This document shows positions 18,469 to 28,553 of a stretch of DNA of 64,000 nucleotides, one piece after another. The DNA is from Photobacterium sanctipauli (GTDB lineage: Bacteria > Pseudomonadota > Gammaproteobacteria > Enterobacterales > Vibrionaceae). The notes beneath the pieces were generated by a model that saw nothing but the letters and a program-made list of their open reading frames with translations, was not told the DNA's origin and did no database searches. The stretch spans positions 1 to 64,000 of the forward strand of contig NZ_PYMA01000015.1 in NCBI RefSeq assembly GCF_003026495.1, read 5' to 3'. The position numbers and the translations under genes are program-made. Positions within the stretch are counted from its first letter, which is position 1. Each line of letters begins with the position of its first letter.

Positions 18469-21300
18469 ATGGTTGAACTAGTTACCAAATCAGCAATTGA
18501 CCAGCCGGAGCCGAGACAATCGGGGTTACCGGATGCCCAACGTGAGCTAATGCTAAGGCGCATGGAGCAAAACCCGCAGCGCTTTCAGCAAATGGTCATC
18601 GAAGAGAGTATGCAGCTTATTCGCGAGACGCTGAAGCAAGGCAAGCTCTCCGCCGAGTTCACCGAAAAGCTGTGGCAGCTATTGCTTGCGAACAATACGT
18701 TGAGTATCGCACTGCAACGTTATCTATGGCGTATTCCACTCAAGCAAAAACGCGCCTTCGTCCAAGCGCTGGATACCCATATGTCGGTGCGCTACCCGAT
18801 GTTCAAGGGGCTGTCTGTCGGTTGGCCGGGGAGCAATAATATTCCCCCTTATGTCCGCCCAGCAGAAGAGCGCCGCAACGACTTCGACCTCGTTAGCCAA
18901 GGCTATTTAGGGTATATGGGATTGGGGTACAGCTTGCGCGAAGTCGAACTGTTTGTCTGGCTCGAAGTTATTCGTGATAAGCAGTGCGAAGATCGCCCTT
19001 GTGAAATTGGCGCACCAAAGTGTGACCGCGACGGCAACCCTACCGATGAAACCGATGGTGGTTGCCCGGTTAAAATCCATATCCCCCAAGTGCTTAACTT
19101 AATGGGAGAAGGACGCTTCAAGGCAGCCTTCGAGCTGATCCGCGATGCCAACCCGCTGCCCAATGTCACCGGCCGCGTCTGCCCGCAGGAGCTTCAGTGC
19201 CAAGAGGTCTGTACCCATAACGACAGGCCAATCGAAATCGGCCAGTTGGAATGGTTCCTACCCCAGCGAGAGCGTGAACTAACCAATGGCGAACCGTCGC
19301 AACCGGTTGAGGTTAACCCTTGGGTGGCAGCCTCCAAGCCGCCTGTCGCCATTGTTGGCTCAGGGCCTTCGGGGCTGATCAATGCCTATTTGCTAGCCAA
19401 GGCAGGCTACCCCGTCACCGTGTTTGAAGCATTCCATGTCTTGGGCGGGGTGCTGAGGTACGGGATCCCCGAGTTTCGTTTGCCGAACCAGCTGGTTGAC
19501 GATGTGGTTGAGAAAATCAAAGCCTTGGGAGGCCGCTTTGTTGCCAACTATATCGTGGGCAAAACCGCGACCCTGGCCGATCTGAAACGTGCGGGCTTCA
19601 CCCGTATTTTCGTGGGTACAGGCGCCGGCTTGCCCCGGTTCATGAATGTGCCGGGTGAACACCTGCTGAACATCATGTCGGCCAACGAGTTCCTGACCCG
19701 TGTCAATCTGATGCACGCCAACGAGCCCGACTATGAAACGCCAATGCCGGATATGGAAGGCAAGGAAGTGATGATCATCGGTGGTGGTAACACCGCGATG
19801 GATGCCGCCCGTACCGCTTGCCGGTTAGGCGCCAATGTCACCATTGTCTACCGTCGTACCCAGCAAGAAATGCCAGCCCGCGTCGAAGAGCTACACCATG
19901 CGCTGGAAGAAGGGATTTTGCTCAAAGAGCTTCGCTCACCTTGCGAGTTCAACGGCGACAAAAACCACTTCCTATCCAGTGCCAAGCTTGACGTCATGGC
20001 GCTTGGCGAGCCTGATGCCTCCGGTCGCAGGCGTCCTCAGTCCACGGGTGAGTTCGAGTTAATGCCTGTCGATTTCGCCATTATGGCGCTCGGCAACAGC
20101 TCGAACCCTATCGTCAAAGACGCCAACCCCGATTTGGATACCTCTAAATGGGGCACGCTGTTACTGAACAGAGATTCGCAAGAAACCTCAGTCAGTGGCG
20201 TTTACAGTGGTGGTGATGCTACCCGTGGTGGTTCGACGGCCATTAAGGCTGCGGGTGACGGCCAAGCCGCCGCTAGGGAAATCATGGGCCATGTTGATTT
20301 CAATGCCAAAGAGGTGGAAGGCTTGGTCGCACAAGCCAGCCGCTACACCGAGCTTGGTCAAACTGCGCCTAAAATCGTCAAGCGTCGGCAATTAACCGAT
20401 GAAATTGTGGAATTCACCATCACATCACCCTTGATTGCCCGCTCGGCCAAAGCTGGTCAGTTTGTCAGGGTACTCGCTGATGAGAAAGGAGAATTAATCC
20501 CACTCACCCTCGCAGATTGGGATGCCGAAGCCGGCACCATCGAACTGGTAGTTCAAGGCCTTGGTACCAGCTCCAAGCTGATTAACCAGATGCAAGAAGG
20601 CGATAGCTTCGCCGCCATTGCGGGTCCATTAGGTCAAGCTAGCCACGTTGTGAAGCACCCGGATAACCAGCGTGTGATTTTCACCGCCGGTGGCGTTGGG
20701 TTGCCTGCCGTTCATCCGATCATGCGTGCCCATCTAGCGATCGGGAATAAGGTGACGCTTATTTCCGGATTTAGGGGCAAAGCCCATCGTTTTTGGACAG
20801 AGCAAGGCGACAAGGTCGAAAATCTTCGTGATGCCTACCCTGAGTTACTGGACGTCGTGTACACCAGTAACGATGGTAGCTTTGGCATTGAAGGCTTCGT
20901 CACCAAACCGCTGGAATCGCTTTTGATCCAACACCGTGATGGCAATGCTGACACAGCTAATAGGAGTGAAACTGATACCGCTAGCACTGAACAGGCCATT
21001 GCCGAAGTTATCACCATTGGTCCACCGATGATGATGCGGGCCGTTAGCGATCAGACCCTAGGGTATGAGGTGCCATGTGTCGCGAGCCTGAACTCCATCA
21101 TGGTGGATGCCACCGGCATGTGCGGTGCCTGCATGGTGCCCGTGATGGAAGATGGTAAACTGGTACGCAAGCACGCCTGTATCGATGGGCCGGAAATCAA
21201 CAGCCATGTCATCGATTGGGATAAGTTCTTGCCTAGGTTTAATCAGTTCAAGCCCCAAGAGCGGCAAAGCGAAATCGCCCATCATTTTATTGATGAGTAG
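18469..21300 (+). CDS. Fused NfnB-NfnA-type ferredoxin:NADP oxidoreductase / GltD-like flavoprotein
   Basis: The 943 residues combine two proteins. Residues about 150-630 are GltD/NfnB-like: Cys cluster VCPQELQCQEVC, FAD site AIVGSGPSGLINAYLLAKAGYPV, second nucleotide site VMIIGGGNTAMDAARTA. Residues about 640-940 are NfnA/FNR-like: FAD fold GQFVRVL, NAD(P) site FTAGGVGLPAVHP and a [2Fe-2S] loop with GMCGACMV. Nfn couples ferredoxin, NADH and NADP pools; some relatives act as sulfide dehydrogenases. The ATG has a GGAGG site inside the previous stop region, so it is translated with the PFOR gene. A terminator follows at 21381. Confidence 0.85.
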   Translation: MVELVTKSAIDQPEPRQSGLPDAQRELMLRRMEQNPQRFQQMVIEESMQLIRETLKQGKLSAEFTEKLWQLLLANNTLSIALQRYLWRIPLKQKRAFVQALDTHMSVRYPMFKGLSVGWPGSNNIPPYVRPAEERRNDFDLVSQGYLGYMGLGYSLREVELFVWLEVIRDKQCEDRPCEIGAPKCDRDGNPTDETDGGCPVKIHIPQVLNLMGEGRFKAAFELIRDANPLPNVTGRVCPQELQCQEVCTHNDRPIEIGQLEWFLPQRERELTNGEPSQPVEVNPWVAASKPPVAIVGSGPSGLINAYLLAKAGYPVTVFEAFHVLGGVLRYGIPEFRLPNQLVDDVVEKIKALGGRFVANYIVGKTATLADLKRAGFTRIFVGTGAGLPRFMNVPGEHLLNIMSANEFLTRVNLMHANEPDYETPMPDMEGKEVMIIGGGNTAMDAARTACRLGANVTIVYRRTQQEMPARVEELHHALEEGILLKELRSPCEFNGDKNHFLSSAKLDVMALGEPDASGRRRPQSTGEFELMPVDFAIMALGNSSNPIVKDANPDLDTSKWGTLLLNRDSQETSVSGVYSGGDATRGGSTAIKAAGDGQAAAREIMGHVDFNAKEVEGLVAQASRYTELGQTAPKIVKRRQLTDEIVEFTITSPLIARSAKAGQFVRVLADEKGELIPLTLADWDAEAGTIELVVQGLGTSSKLINQMQEGDSFAAIAGPLGQASHVVKHPDNQRVIFTAGGVGLPAVHPIMRAHLAIGNKVTLISGFRGKAHRFWTEQGDKVENLRDAYPELLDVVYTSNDGSFGIEGFVTKPLESLLIQHRDGNADTANRSETDTASTEQAIAEVITIGPPMMMRAVSDQTLGYEVPCVASLNSIMVDATGMCGACMVPVMEDGKLVRKHACIDGPEINSHVIDWDKFLPRFNQFKPQERQSEIAHHFIDE

Positions 21301-21301
21301 C

Positions 21302-21337
21302 TTGTTGGTAGCTCGTTGGTAACTCGTTGGTAACTCG
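21302..21337. repeat. Three 11-bp tandem repeats
   Basis: The unit TCGTTGGTAAC occurs about three times directly after the stop codon of the Nfn-like gene. It is a short simple repeat of no evident function. Confidence 0.6.
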
Positions 21338-21380
21338 ATGATTAATACCCAGCGCTTCTAACTGAAGCGATACCAATGAC

Positions 21381-21412
21381 AAAGGATCTCTTAAGAAGAG
21401 ATCCTTTTTTAT
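21381..21412 (+). terminator. Rho-independent terminator of the PFOR-Nfn operon
   Basis: The 11-bp stem AAGGATCTCTT / AAGAGATCCTT has a tiny loop and is followed by a run of T residues. It lies 80 bp after the Nfn stop codon. Confidence 0.9.
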
Positions 21413-21457
21413 TAAACGCGTTACGTTGACCATTGAATGATGACTCGGAACAACTTA

Positions 21458-24334
21458 TTACTCATCGGTATTCACGTATTCAAAGCTAGGTGGCTGCTGG
21501 TCGTAGAAAGTGACCTGCAATTGTTGCTGCGCCGTATATGGAATACGCACTATTGTGCTCAAAGGATGTTGTTCATCGACTTCAATTCCACCAACAAACC
21601 GTTCAATATTATTGGTACTGGCCAACGGTATGATCAGGGAGATGAAATTGCCCCTTTCACCACCAACTAACGGTTTATGCGCGCTAAACCACTCTCGATT
21701 CCCATTTTTACCTTCGGGATCATGCGGATTCGCGGCAAGGCTTATTTCAGCGCCAGCGGGAACGGAGGCAAACAGCACTAAGGTATCTAAAGTCTCTTTC
21801 TCTGAGATCGGCAAAGCTTGCGGCAACATCTTTTGTTGCCCTCTAAGCAAAACCCAGTTCTCACCCGAATCAGATTTAAACTCAGTCAACACCTGATAAA
21901 GCACTCCCCCGTTATGTCCACCCGCATAAGTTGTAGCGGCGGAAATCGTATCGGACACAACAGTGATGCCATTGTGCAACAAGGCGACCTGACGCTTAGC
22001 GCCTACCCCTGAGTACTGGTACCTTGAGTAATCAACAAAACCATAGGCAGCCTCTGGTGCAATCGAGCCTGCGCCATACTCGTCAATGACATAGCCATGG
22101 CTTGGTGTGTATTGCATAACCTCGTCAAAATGCTCTCGCTCACCCGGTGCAGACACCTCTTTCGATTGATACGGCGCATTTGGGTACTGGTATTCAAGTG
22201 GGTTAATGTAAATATCATTGTTTTTATTTGCTTCCGACCAACGCTTAATTCGAGATACCGTGTGTGAACCATTGAAAATATGGGTATCAATGCCTGAGCG
22301 GTGATCATGCGCTGCTTTGTGCTGGGTATAACTCAGATCCATCAATAGATACGGTGCCCGAGGGTGATGCCCTGTCGACACAATGAGTTTATCTTGCACT
22401 TCAACGTAATTGGTATCACCCCGACCTAGCAACAGGCCATCTTGTGCGCAGCAAGATGTTATTCGAGGTGTCGCTCGAGACAGTACATCTTCTGGGCGTG
22501 GTTTTGCTAACGTAATGTCTATCGCATCAATACCTAGGGGCCACAGATCGACTTTATAATCGTCGGCTGTTATCGCACCATGTGACTGTAAATAAAGCGA
22601 TTCATATTTTCTCGCGACATAGAGGTAAAATGGATTGTCCCATAGGCGGTAGCCTACTTTTAGCACCCAAGGTAAGTTATTGCTTGCCGATACCCTCATC
22701 TGCCCCTGGGCACTTTTCTCTGTCGACTTGCCCCATTTCGCCGATTGCCCACTACTCATCACAGTACGAGACATCCTATCCATCATTCTTAATAAATGCT
22801 CAGATGCGATGACCTCATCTTCTTTACCATGGCGTAGGGCGATATTTAATATGATATGAAAGCCAGTCCCGGCATCGTAATGAGGGGAGTTATCTCCGTC
22901 ATATGACATTTGAGTGACGTTATACCAAAAAGCGTGAAATGCTTCTTTCACCATAGGGTACTGAGTGGTGCCCTTGTAAAGCAAAGTAATCGTTGAGGCT
23001 ATATCCATTGCCGTTACATGCTTGTTGTATCCGCCTGTAAAGTATGGGCCATCATAATATGGCGCTGTACCTTCAATATATGTAGTAACGAAGTTTTCAA
23101 ACTCACGACGAAAAGCAAAAACCTGAGGGGCGTCACTGTAGAATTCACCCAGCATATACAAACCCCAAGCATAATCCATATAATGACGTATCGGATTCAC
23201 CTGGGCCAAGTCATTAATTTTGCCTTCATGCTTTTCAATGACTCTTATTGCTTCCAACCGAGCTAACTCACCCTCTTCTTGGAACCGTTTAACTACCTCA
23301 TTTTTCCACTCAGGGTAAAAGCTTTCCTCCGTTACCAATGTCACTAATGTCCTTAGCGAACTTTTAACCCCCGTCTGGCTATTATTCTCTTCAATAAATC
23401 GTTCAATAATGGCCGATGCATCACCTGCAGCATTTGCCTGCTGAATCTCATCCAAAAAACTATCATAAACGGCGAACAATTCATTTTCTCGACGTGCAAT
23501 TTCAGTATCATCCTCATAATAAGGGACGTAATCCATTGCAAAAATATTGCTGGTATTCGTGCTCCCCATTATTGGCGAGTTAGAAAGTTGGTCTAAGTCA
23601 TTCCCGTCACCATCTCTTCCTACTTCCTCCACATCAAGGTCATGGTTTAAGCTGAATACAAATCGATCAAGCGCAATACCTTTCTCGCGGTCCCGAACCT
23701 TAAAACTCAACGCTTTACCAACATCTTGTTCAGTCACAACAAATTTTTGGCCACTACCAAACCAGAAAAATTTACCTTCCTGAGGGTTAGTGATTGGATG
23801 AGATTCAAGTTCACTGTCTTGTGATTGGCGTGTACCCAGTTTCTTATCCGGTTGCTCGCCAAAGCCTGGAGAAGCATAAAATGAATCCTCCCCACCATAG
23901 GACTCACTCCCACCGCGCTCAAATAAAGAGCTACGGTAATACAGTTTATAGGTGCCTGGTGTATTAAAAACCAACTGGTAGTCAACCGTGGACTGCTCGC
24001 CATCGGAAGAAAAACGCATATCAGCAATCAAGGCATGATCACCAGAGGCCGGGAATTCGCTGTGTTGCGGTAATACCTGCGAGCCAAAATCTGAAGTAAA
24101 CGCATCAATACCGACAATATTAAAGCCGTCATTATCTCCATTGTGCCGAGTGATCTCAGAATAGCTTTCAGCTTCAAAGGCAATGTAATTCGCCTCTAAA
24201 TCCTGTTCAAAGACCAATTGTTCAGTTGGTGTTTTGGCTAGAATATCAGTTTGGCTTTTTGCCATCGTTTGTCCCATAAACGATGATAAAAATATAAATA
24301 ACAAGGTTGGGGGGCTGTAAGGTGATCTACGCAT
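21458..24334 (-). CDS. Secreted polysaccharide-lyase-like protein (uncharacterised)
   Basis: A 958-residue exported protein. After a signal peptide (about 25 residues) comes a carbohydrate-binding-module-like beta domain (residues about 45-230, starting YIAFEAESYSEI, with YKLYYRSSLFERGG). A long helical region follows (about 290-640, aromatic-rich, GGYNKHVTAMD), then a beta-sandwich half beginning about 650 with a His-rich stretch (TQHKAAHDHRSGIDTH). This helical-toroid plus beta-sandwich plan is that of heparinase II/III and alginate-type polysaccharide lyases. I cannot assign a family or polymer. It stands alone, with no sugar-uptake genes beside it. Confidence 0.6.
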   Translation of the reverse strand: MRRSPYSPPTLLFIFLSSFMGQTMAKSQTDILAKTPTEQLVFEQDLEANYIAFEAESYSEITRHNGDNDGFNIVGIDAFTSDFGSQVLPQHSEFPASGDHALIADMRFSSDGEQSTVDYQLVFNTPGTYKLYYRSSLFERGGSESYGGEDSFYASPGFGEQPDKKLGTRQSQDSELESHPITNPQEGKFFWFGSGQKFVVTEQDVGKALSFKVRDREKGIALDRFVFSLNHDLDVEEVGRDGDGNDLDQLSNSPIMGSTNTSNIFAMDYVPYYEDDTEIARRENELFAVYDSFLDEIQQANAAGDASAIIERFIEENNSQTGVKSSLRTLVTLVTEESFYPEWKNEVVKRFQEEGELARLEAIRVIEKHEGKINDLAQVNPIRHYMDYAWGLYMLGEFYSDAPQVFAFRREFENFVTTYIEGTAPYYDGPYFTGGYNKHVTAMDIASTITLLYKGTTQYPMVKEAFHAFWYNVTQMSYDGDNSPHYDAGTGFHIILNIALRHGKEDEVIASEHLLRMMDRMSRTVMSSGQSAKWGKSTEKSAQGQMRVSASNNLPWVLKVGYRLWDNPFYLYVARKYESLYLQSHGAITADDYKVDLWPLGIDAIDITLAKPRPEDVLSRATPRITSCCAQDGLLLGRGDTNYVEVQDKLIVSTGHHPRAPYLLMDLSYTQHKAAHDHRSGIDTHIFNGSHTVSRIKRWSEANKNNDIYINPLEYQYPNAPYQSKEVSAPGEREHFDEVMQYTPSHGYVIDEYGAGSIAPEAAYGFVDYSRYQYSGVGAKRQVALLHNGITVVSDTISAATTYAGGHNGGVLYQVLTEFKSDSGENWVLLRGQQKMLPQALPISEKETLDTLVLFASVPAGAEISLAANPHDPEGKNGNREWFSAHKPLVGGERGNFISLIIPLASTNNIERFVGGIEVDEQHPLSTIVRIPYTAQQQLQVTFYDQQPPSFEYVNTDE

Positions 24335-24654
24335 GAATAATGAATAACTTTTTCAATTTAAAGTCATTTTATTATTAAGTATTGAACAAATTCATTTCAA
24401 GATGAATAACAAACAAATTGCCTTCACAAAAATAAAAACGGCTCACTCACAACTAAGTTAAATAGGCAATTATACTCGCCCATTAAATTAATTATAAAAA
24501 ACATACAAAATCAATTTCACCAACAGAAATTTCGATAGCAAAAGGCTCTATTTATTCCAAAAGAATAAAACAATATAAAAGACTTATAAAAATTATACAT
24601 ATTCAGCCTTAAAAGTTTAATTACGAAAACCAAACTAACCATCCACCTACTTTT
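24335..24654. other. AT-rich intergenic gap, no gene seen
   Basis: This 320-bp gap separates two minus-strand genes. It is strongly AT-rich with no credible ORF, hairpin or known motif; it presumably holds the promoter of the lyase-like gene's downstream neighbour and the 3' end of that transcript. Confidence 0.5.
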
Positions 24655-26496
24655 TTATAACAGCAACCAATGACGCAAAGTAAGCAGTGCACGCTCTGAA
24701 AACTCCATTTCATCGATGGCAGATTTCACCTCTAACGCCATTTTCGGCTCATCCGTGATAATGCCATCAACGCCCAGTAAGAACAGACGACGCATGGCTG
24801 GTTGGTTGTTAATTGTCCAAGCCAACACCTCTTGGCCTCGTTGCTGAGCATCGATAATTCGCCAAGCATTAAACCATTGCTCGTTCAGCATCAAAATATC
24901 AACTTCTCGCTCCAGCTCCGATTCACCCACGCTTGCGGCATAGATAAGTGCGTAACGCAGCTGGCCGGGGCGAATAGCTGTCATTTCTTCCATTAACCGC
25001 TCCAACAATGACACATCAAGGCTCGACACAATCATCGCTTGCTCATAGTTCGGCAGTATCTCAGCCATCGCGAGTGCCAGATCAAAACGGAAGTTGTAAC
25101 GCTTCAGCTCTATATTGAATTCAATGTCATCGGCATAAGCATCTAATAAATCGGTCAGCAACGGCGGGGGAATTTGGTTGTTTGCCTCATAGGCGGCAAC
25201 AATTTCAGGGTAACTTGTGTTTTCAACAACCAAGGGCACACCGAGTAAGCGGCCTAAATCACGGTCATGGAACACGATAACCTGTCCGTCTTTGGTTATC
25301 TGAACATCAATTTCAGTACTTTTGATCCCCAGCTCAATCGCATACTGCACCCCCGCCTCACTGTTTTCAGGGTGTGCAAAGCCACCTCCCCGGTGCGCAA
25401 CCACATAGCCCGATGTGTCGGTTTGTAAGTGCCCGACGAAATTACGGACATCTGAGTAACCGTTAACGGCGGCAAACCCAATAAACAGCACCATGGTCGT
25501 CATAAGCAAGGTACGGCGCTGGGTGTTCTGTTGAATGCCTGCAAAGCGCTCTTCTTCATTGACCAATTTAAGTCGCTTGGTTTGCAAGCGTAGAACATAA
25601 TATTGGCAGCTTGCGTAAATAAAGCGGTCAACAAAACTCAATAGAAACGCAATGGCAAATAACAATGCCGTTGCCAGCATTAACCACGGATAATGCTCAG
25701 GGTCGGTTGTTGCCCAATACAATATCGGGTCAAGAATGAAAAAGACCACTTTCGCGATAATGGCAATAATGACAACCCGACCAAACAGCCAAGCAATGTG
25801 ACCAACCAAGATATGCAGATAAATAGCCTGGCTAAGCCTTTGGGCCTGCTTGAATAAACGCCATTGAGAGCAATTTTGAAAAAGGCTCAGCGGCAGAGCA
25901 AGCCACCAGCTTGCCCAATAACGAAGCACCAATAACACAAGCGGTAAGGTGAGCAAAACCAACAAACCAACGGCAATCCATAATGAGCTCATTTGATTGT
26001 TGAGATAATAGTTTATATCCCAATCACTCAGCATTAAGCCGTAAAGCCAACGCCCGCACCAAATCAAAGTGGAGAACAATAAACTGATCCCAATAGACTG
26101 TGCGAGCACCACTTTAGCAACCCGAAAGCTACGCTGCAGGATCAAGCCGAAAGTATCTAGAATCGACCGCTTCCCTAAATCATGCTGGGCAAGCAAAATA
26201 CTAATGGTGGAATGCTCAACAAAAAAAGCAAAGCTCAATTGCGTCACAAACCAGAAGCTCAGCAAGAAGCCCGCAGGCGAGAGAAAGAAAGCCAATAGAT
26301 CCTGGTTGGCAATCGCACTTACCCCATGGAAAGCCATGAGCTTAGAGCTTATCCATATATCAAAAGGCACAAACAAGGTAATCAGCGCGCAACGCACAAA
26401 CAGAAAGCTGGCCAGCATCTGAAAGCCGCTGGTTTTCAGTCGATGCCAGGTGAAATACAGGATATGTCTACCGCGATGGAAAATTGCGTTGCTCAA
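24655..26496 (-). CDS. Membrane-anchored glycerophosphodiester phosphodiesterase
   Basis: The 613-residue protein has two parts. The N-terminal half (to about residue 350) has about seven membrane segments of the GDPD membrane-domain type. The C-terminal half is a GDPD TIM barrel: VAHRGGGFAHPENSEAGVQYAIELG carries the first catalytic His, EIDVQITKDGQVIVFHDRDLGRL the metal Glu/Asp and second His, and FNIELKRYNF a further metal Glu. It hydrolyses glycerophosphodiesters to glycerol 3-phosphate and an alcohol, probably on the outer face of the inner membrane. The gene is monocistronic in appearance. Confidence 0.88.
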   Translation of the reverse strand: MSNAIFHRGRHILYFTWHRLKTSGFQMLASFLFVRCALITLFVPFDIWISSKLMAFHGVSAIANQDLLAFFLSPAGFLLSFWFVTQLSFAFFVEHSTISILLAQHDLGKRSILDTFGLILQRSFRVAKVVLAQSIGISLLFSTLIWCGRWLYGLMLSDWDINYYLNNQMSSLWIAVGLLVLLTLPLVLLVLRYWASWWLALPLSLFQNCSQWRLFKQAQRLSQAIYLHILVGHIAWLFGRVVIIAIIAKVVFFILDPILYWATTDPEHYPWLMLATALLFAIAFLLSFVDRFIYASCQYYVLRLQTKRLKLVNEEERFAGIQQNTQRRTLLMTTMVLFIGFAAVNGYSDVRNFVGHLQTDTSGYVVAHRGGGFAHPENSEAGVQYAIELGIKSTEIDVQITKDGQVIVFHDRDLGRLLGVPLVVENTSYPEIVAAYEANNQIPPPLLTDLLDAYADDIEFNIELKRYNFRFDLALAMAEILPNYEQAMIVSSLDVSLLERLMEEMTAIRPGQLRYALIYAASVGESELEREVDILMLNEQWFNAWRIIDAQQRGQEVLAWTINNQPAMRRLFLLGVDGIITDEPKMALEVKSAIDEMEFSERALLTLRHWLLL

Positions 26497-26629
26497 GTGG
26501 TTGTTTCGCCAAGGTTGTATGCTTGCTGTAAAGATATGATAGCACCGTAAATACTCGAAAAGTCACAATCGTTACATCATGACTATTCGAGAGTTTAGGA
26601 TATGAGCAATATTGACAATGACTGAATGA

Positions 26630-27589
26630 TTACTTTTCTGAGAATCTTGCCTGATGGGGATCCAATTCGTGCCCAAGCGCCTCGGTCAGTGGGTGATATA
26701 GATCAGGACGACGCCCACGAATCCACCGCTTACCGGTGCACATGTCCAGCTCTTTCGCCTGCAACGTTGCAACAACCATATCATTGTCCACACTATCTGT
26801 TTCAGTAATAATTTCACCATAAGGGTTAAGAATCATGGCGTTGCCTGTTCTAACTTCATCCATATCAACCCCGACACCATTACTAAATATAAGGAATAGG
26901 CCATTGTCATGTGCTCGGGCAGGTAGCCAGCGCATTAGCCACTCCCGCCCTTTTCTTCCTTGCATTTCAGCGCGAATCGCCTCGGGGTTACTACCGCGAT
27001 TATGCCAAAGATCTAGATCAATCAGCCCCATAGCATTTGGGCTTCTCGAGTGGCATCCACCCGTTTGGTGTGGGGCAATTAAAATATCCGCCCCTTTCAA
27101 TGCGGTAATGCGTACATTCTCAACAAGGTTATTATCCCAACAAATCAATATCCCAACCTTACAACCGTGAGGTGTATCGACAACGGTATACTCACTGCCA
27201 CTGCTCATATGGGGGCTAACAAAGGTATGTAACTTGCGGTGTTTTGCCGTTTTACCGTCCGGCATGGCCAAAACAAAAGTATTATAAAGCTTTCCATCAT
27301 CACCAAGCTCAATTAACCCAGCACCAATACTCATGTTATTTGCTTTCGACAATGCCAGTAGGGATTGTGTGGATGGGCCTTCTGGAACAGGCTCAGCCAA
27401 TATTTCAATCTCTTGCTGGCTTAATTTAGAAACATGCCAATAACCGGTAATACACATTTCAGGAAACACAATCAATTCGACTAATTCGCTTCTGGCTTGA
27501 GCGACGTAGTGCTCGATCACTGAAAGGTTGTATTCCTTATTGTTGGCATGATGATTAAATTGTACAGATGCAACGCGGATATCTCTCAT
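26630..27589 (-). CDS. Nitrilase-superfamily carbon-nitrogen hydrolase
   Basis: A 319-residue cytoplasmic amidohydrolase with the complete Glu-Lys-Cys triad: Glu in IVFPEMCITGYW, Lys in HRKLHTFV and Cys in GILICWDNNLVENVR. It belongs to the CN-hydrolase superfamily, which cleaves nitriles, amides or N-carbamoyl compounds. The extra insertion with GCHSRSPNAMG and the long C-terminus do not point to a specific substrate. It is divergent from a LysR gene 100 bp away that probably regulates it. Confidence 0.85.
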   Translation of the reverse strand: MRDIRVASVQFNHHANNKEYNLSVIEHYVAQARSELVELIVFPEMCITGYWHVSKLSQQEIEILAEPVPEGPSTQSLLALSKANNMSIGAGLIELGDDGKLYNTFVLAMPDGKTAKHRKLHTFVSPHMSSGSEYTVVDTPHGCKVGILICWDNNLVENVRITALKGADILIAPHQTGGCHSRSPNAMGLIDLDLWHNRGSNPEAIRAEMQGRKGREWLMRWLPARAHDNGLFLIFSNGVGVDMDEVRTGNAMILNPYGEIITETDSVDNDMVVATLQAKELDMCTGKRWIRGRRPDLYHPLTEALGHELDPHQARFSEK

Positions 27590-27689
27590 AAATAGCTCAT
27601 TTTAGTTCTTAAGTTGTGGTGAGGTCAGTTTAGAAAATTTCTTTCATTCCTTATAATGAAAGAATCTCAACCTTCGATGAGTAATTGGA

Positions 27690-28553
27690 ATGAACCATGA
27701 TCAGTTGCGAGCCTTCTGCCAACTCGCACAAGACAGAAACTATCGGATAGCCTCTGAGCATTTATGCATCACTCAATCGGCACTGACAAAAAAGATTCAA
27801 CGTTTAGAGGAATACCTTGGGGCAGAGCTCTTTGAACGTGGCCGGCAAGGTGCAAAATTAACGCCTATAGGTAAAGTATTATTACCTGAAGCCCAGCAGT
27901 TACTACAAAGCATGGTGAACTTTGAAGGGCTTTCACGATTAGTAATAGAAGGCACACGGGGCTATTTAAAGATTGGGTTTGGTGTATCAACTTACCATCA
28001 AGCACCTAAATACATAGCTGAGTTTAAGCAACACTATCCACAAGTAAATATCACTCTCAATGATATTCCATCCGAAAAACAGCGAGAGAGCCTGCTAAAC
28101 GGTGACTTACAGCTCAGCTTTAATCGTCTACCCGTTGAACCACCTCTTAAATCAATAACACTGTCTTGCGATCATTTGGTTGTCGCAATCCACAAGGATG
28201 AGAAAATAAATCAAAAGAAGCTTTGGGAGACCTTATCTAGCTACCCGTACTTACAACTAAATCCTTTGAAAGGACCTGGCCTTCACCAGCAAATAAAAGC
28301 ATTTTTGTTTACACAAAGATGCAATCTCAAGGTTGAACAAGAAGCTGATGACATCCTTACTTTACTTACCCTGGTCTCTTCACGTTTAGGCTATACAATT
28401 GTGCCGGCCAGCACCCAAGCAATTAGTCAGCCTAACATTCGATTTATACCGCTAGACGGGCAACATTCCAGTTGGGAGGTTGGTGTAATATGGAATGAAC
28501 TCAAACCTAACCCATTTGTGTCTAAGTTTATTGAAATTATTGAGAAAAATTAG
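27690..28553 (+). CDS. LysR-type transcriptional regulator
   Basis: A 287-residue regulator. The N-terminal winged helix has the classic pattern (LRAFCQLAQDRNYRIASEHLCITQSALTKKIQRLEEYLGAELFERGRQGAKLTPIG), and the remainder is a periplasmic-binding-like effector domain. It is transcribed away from the nitrilase gene across a short shared promoter region, the usual arrangement for a LysR activator and its target. The effector is unknown. Confidence 0.9.
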   Translation: MNHDQLRAFCQLAQDRNYRIASEHLCITQSALTKKIQRLEEYLGAELFERGRQGAKLTPIGKVLLPEAQQLLQSMVNFEGLSRLVIEGTRGYLKIGFGVSTYHQAPKYIAEFKQHYPQVNITLNDIPSEKQRESLLNGDLQLSFNRLPVEPPLKSITLSCDHLVVAIHKDEKINQKKLWETLSSYPYLQLNPLKGPGLHQQIKAFLFTQRCNLKVEQEADDILTLLTLVSSRLGYTIVPASTQAISQPNIRFIPLDGQHSSWEVGVIWNELKPNPFVSKFIEIIEKN

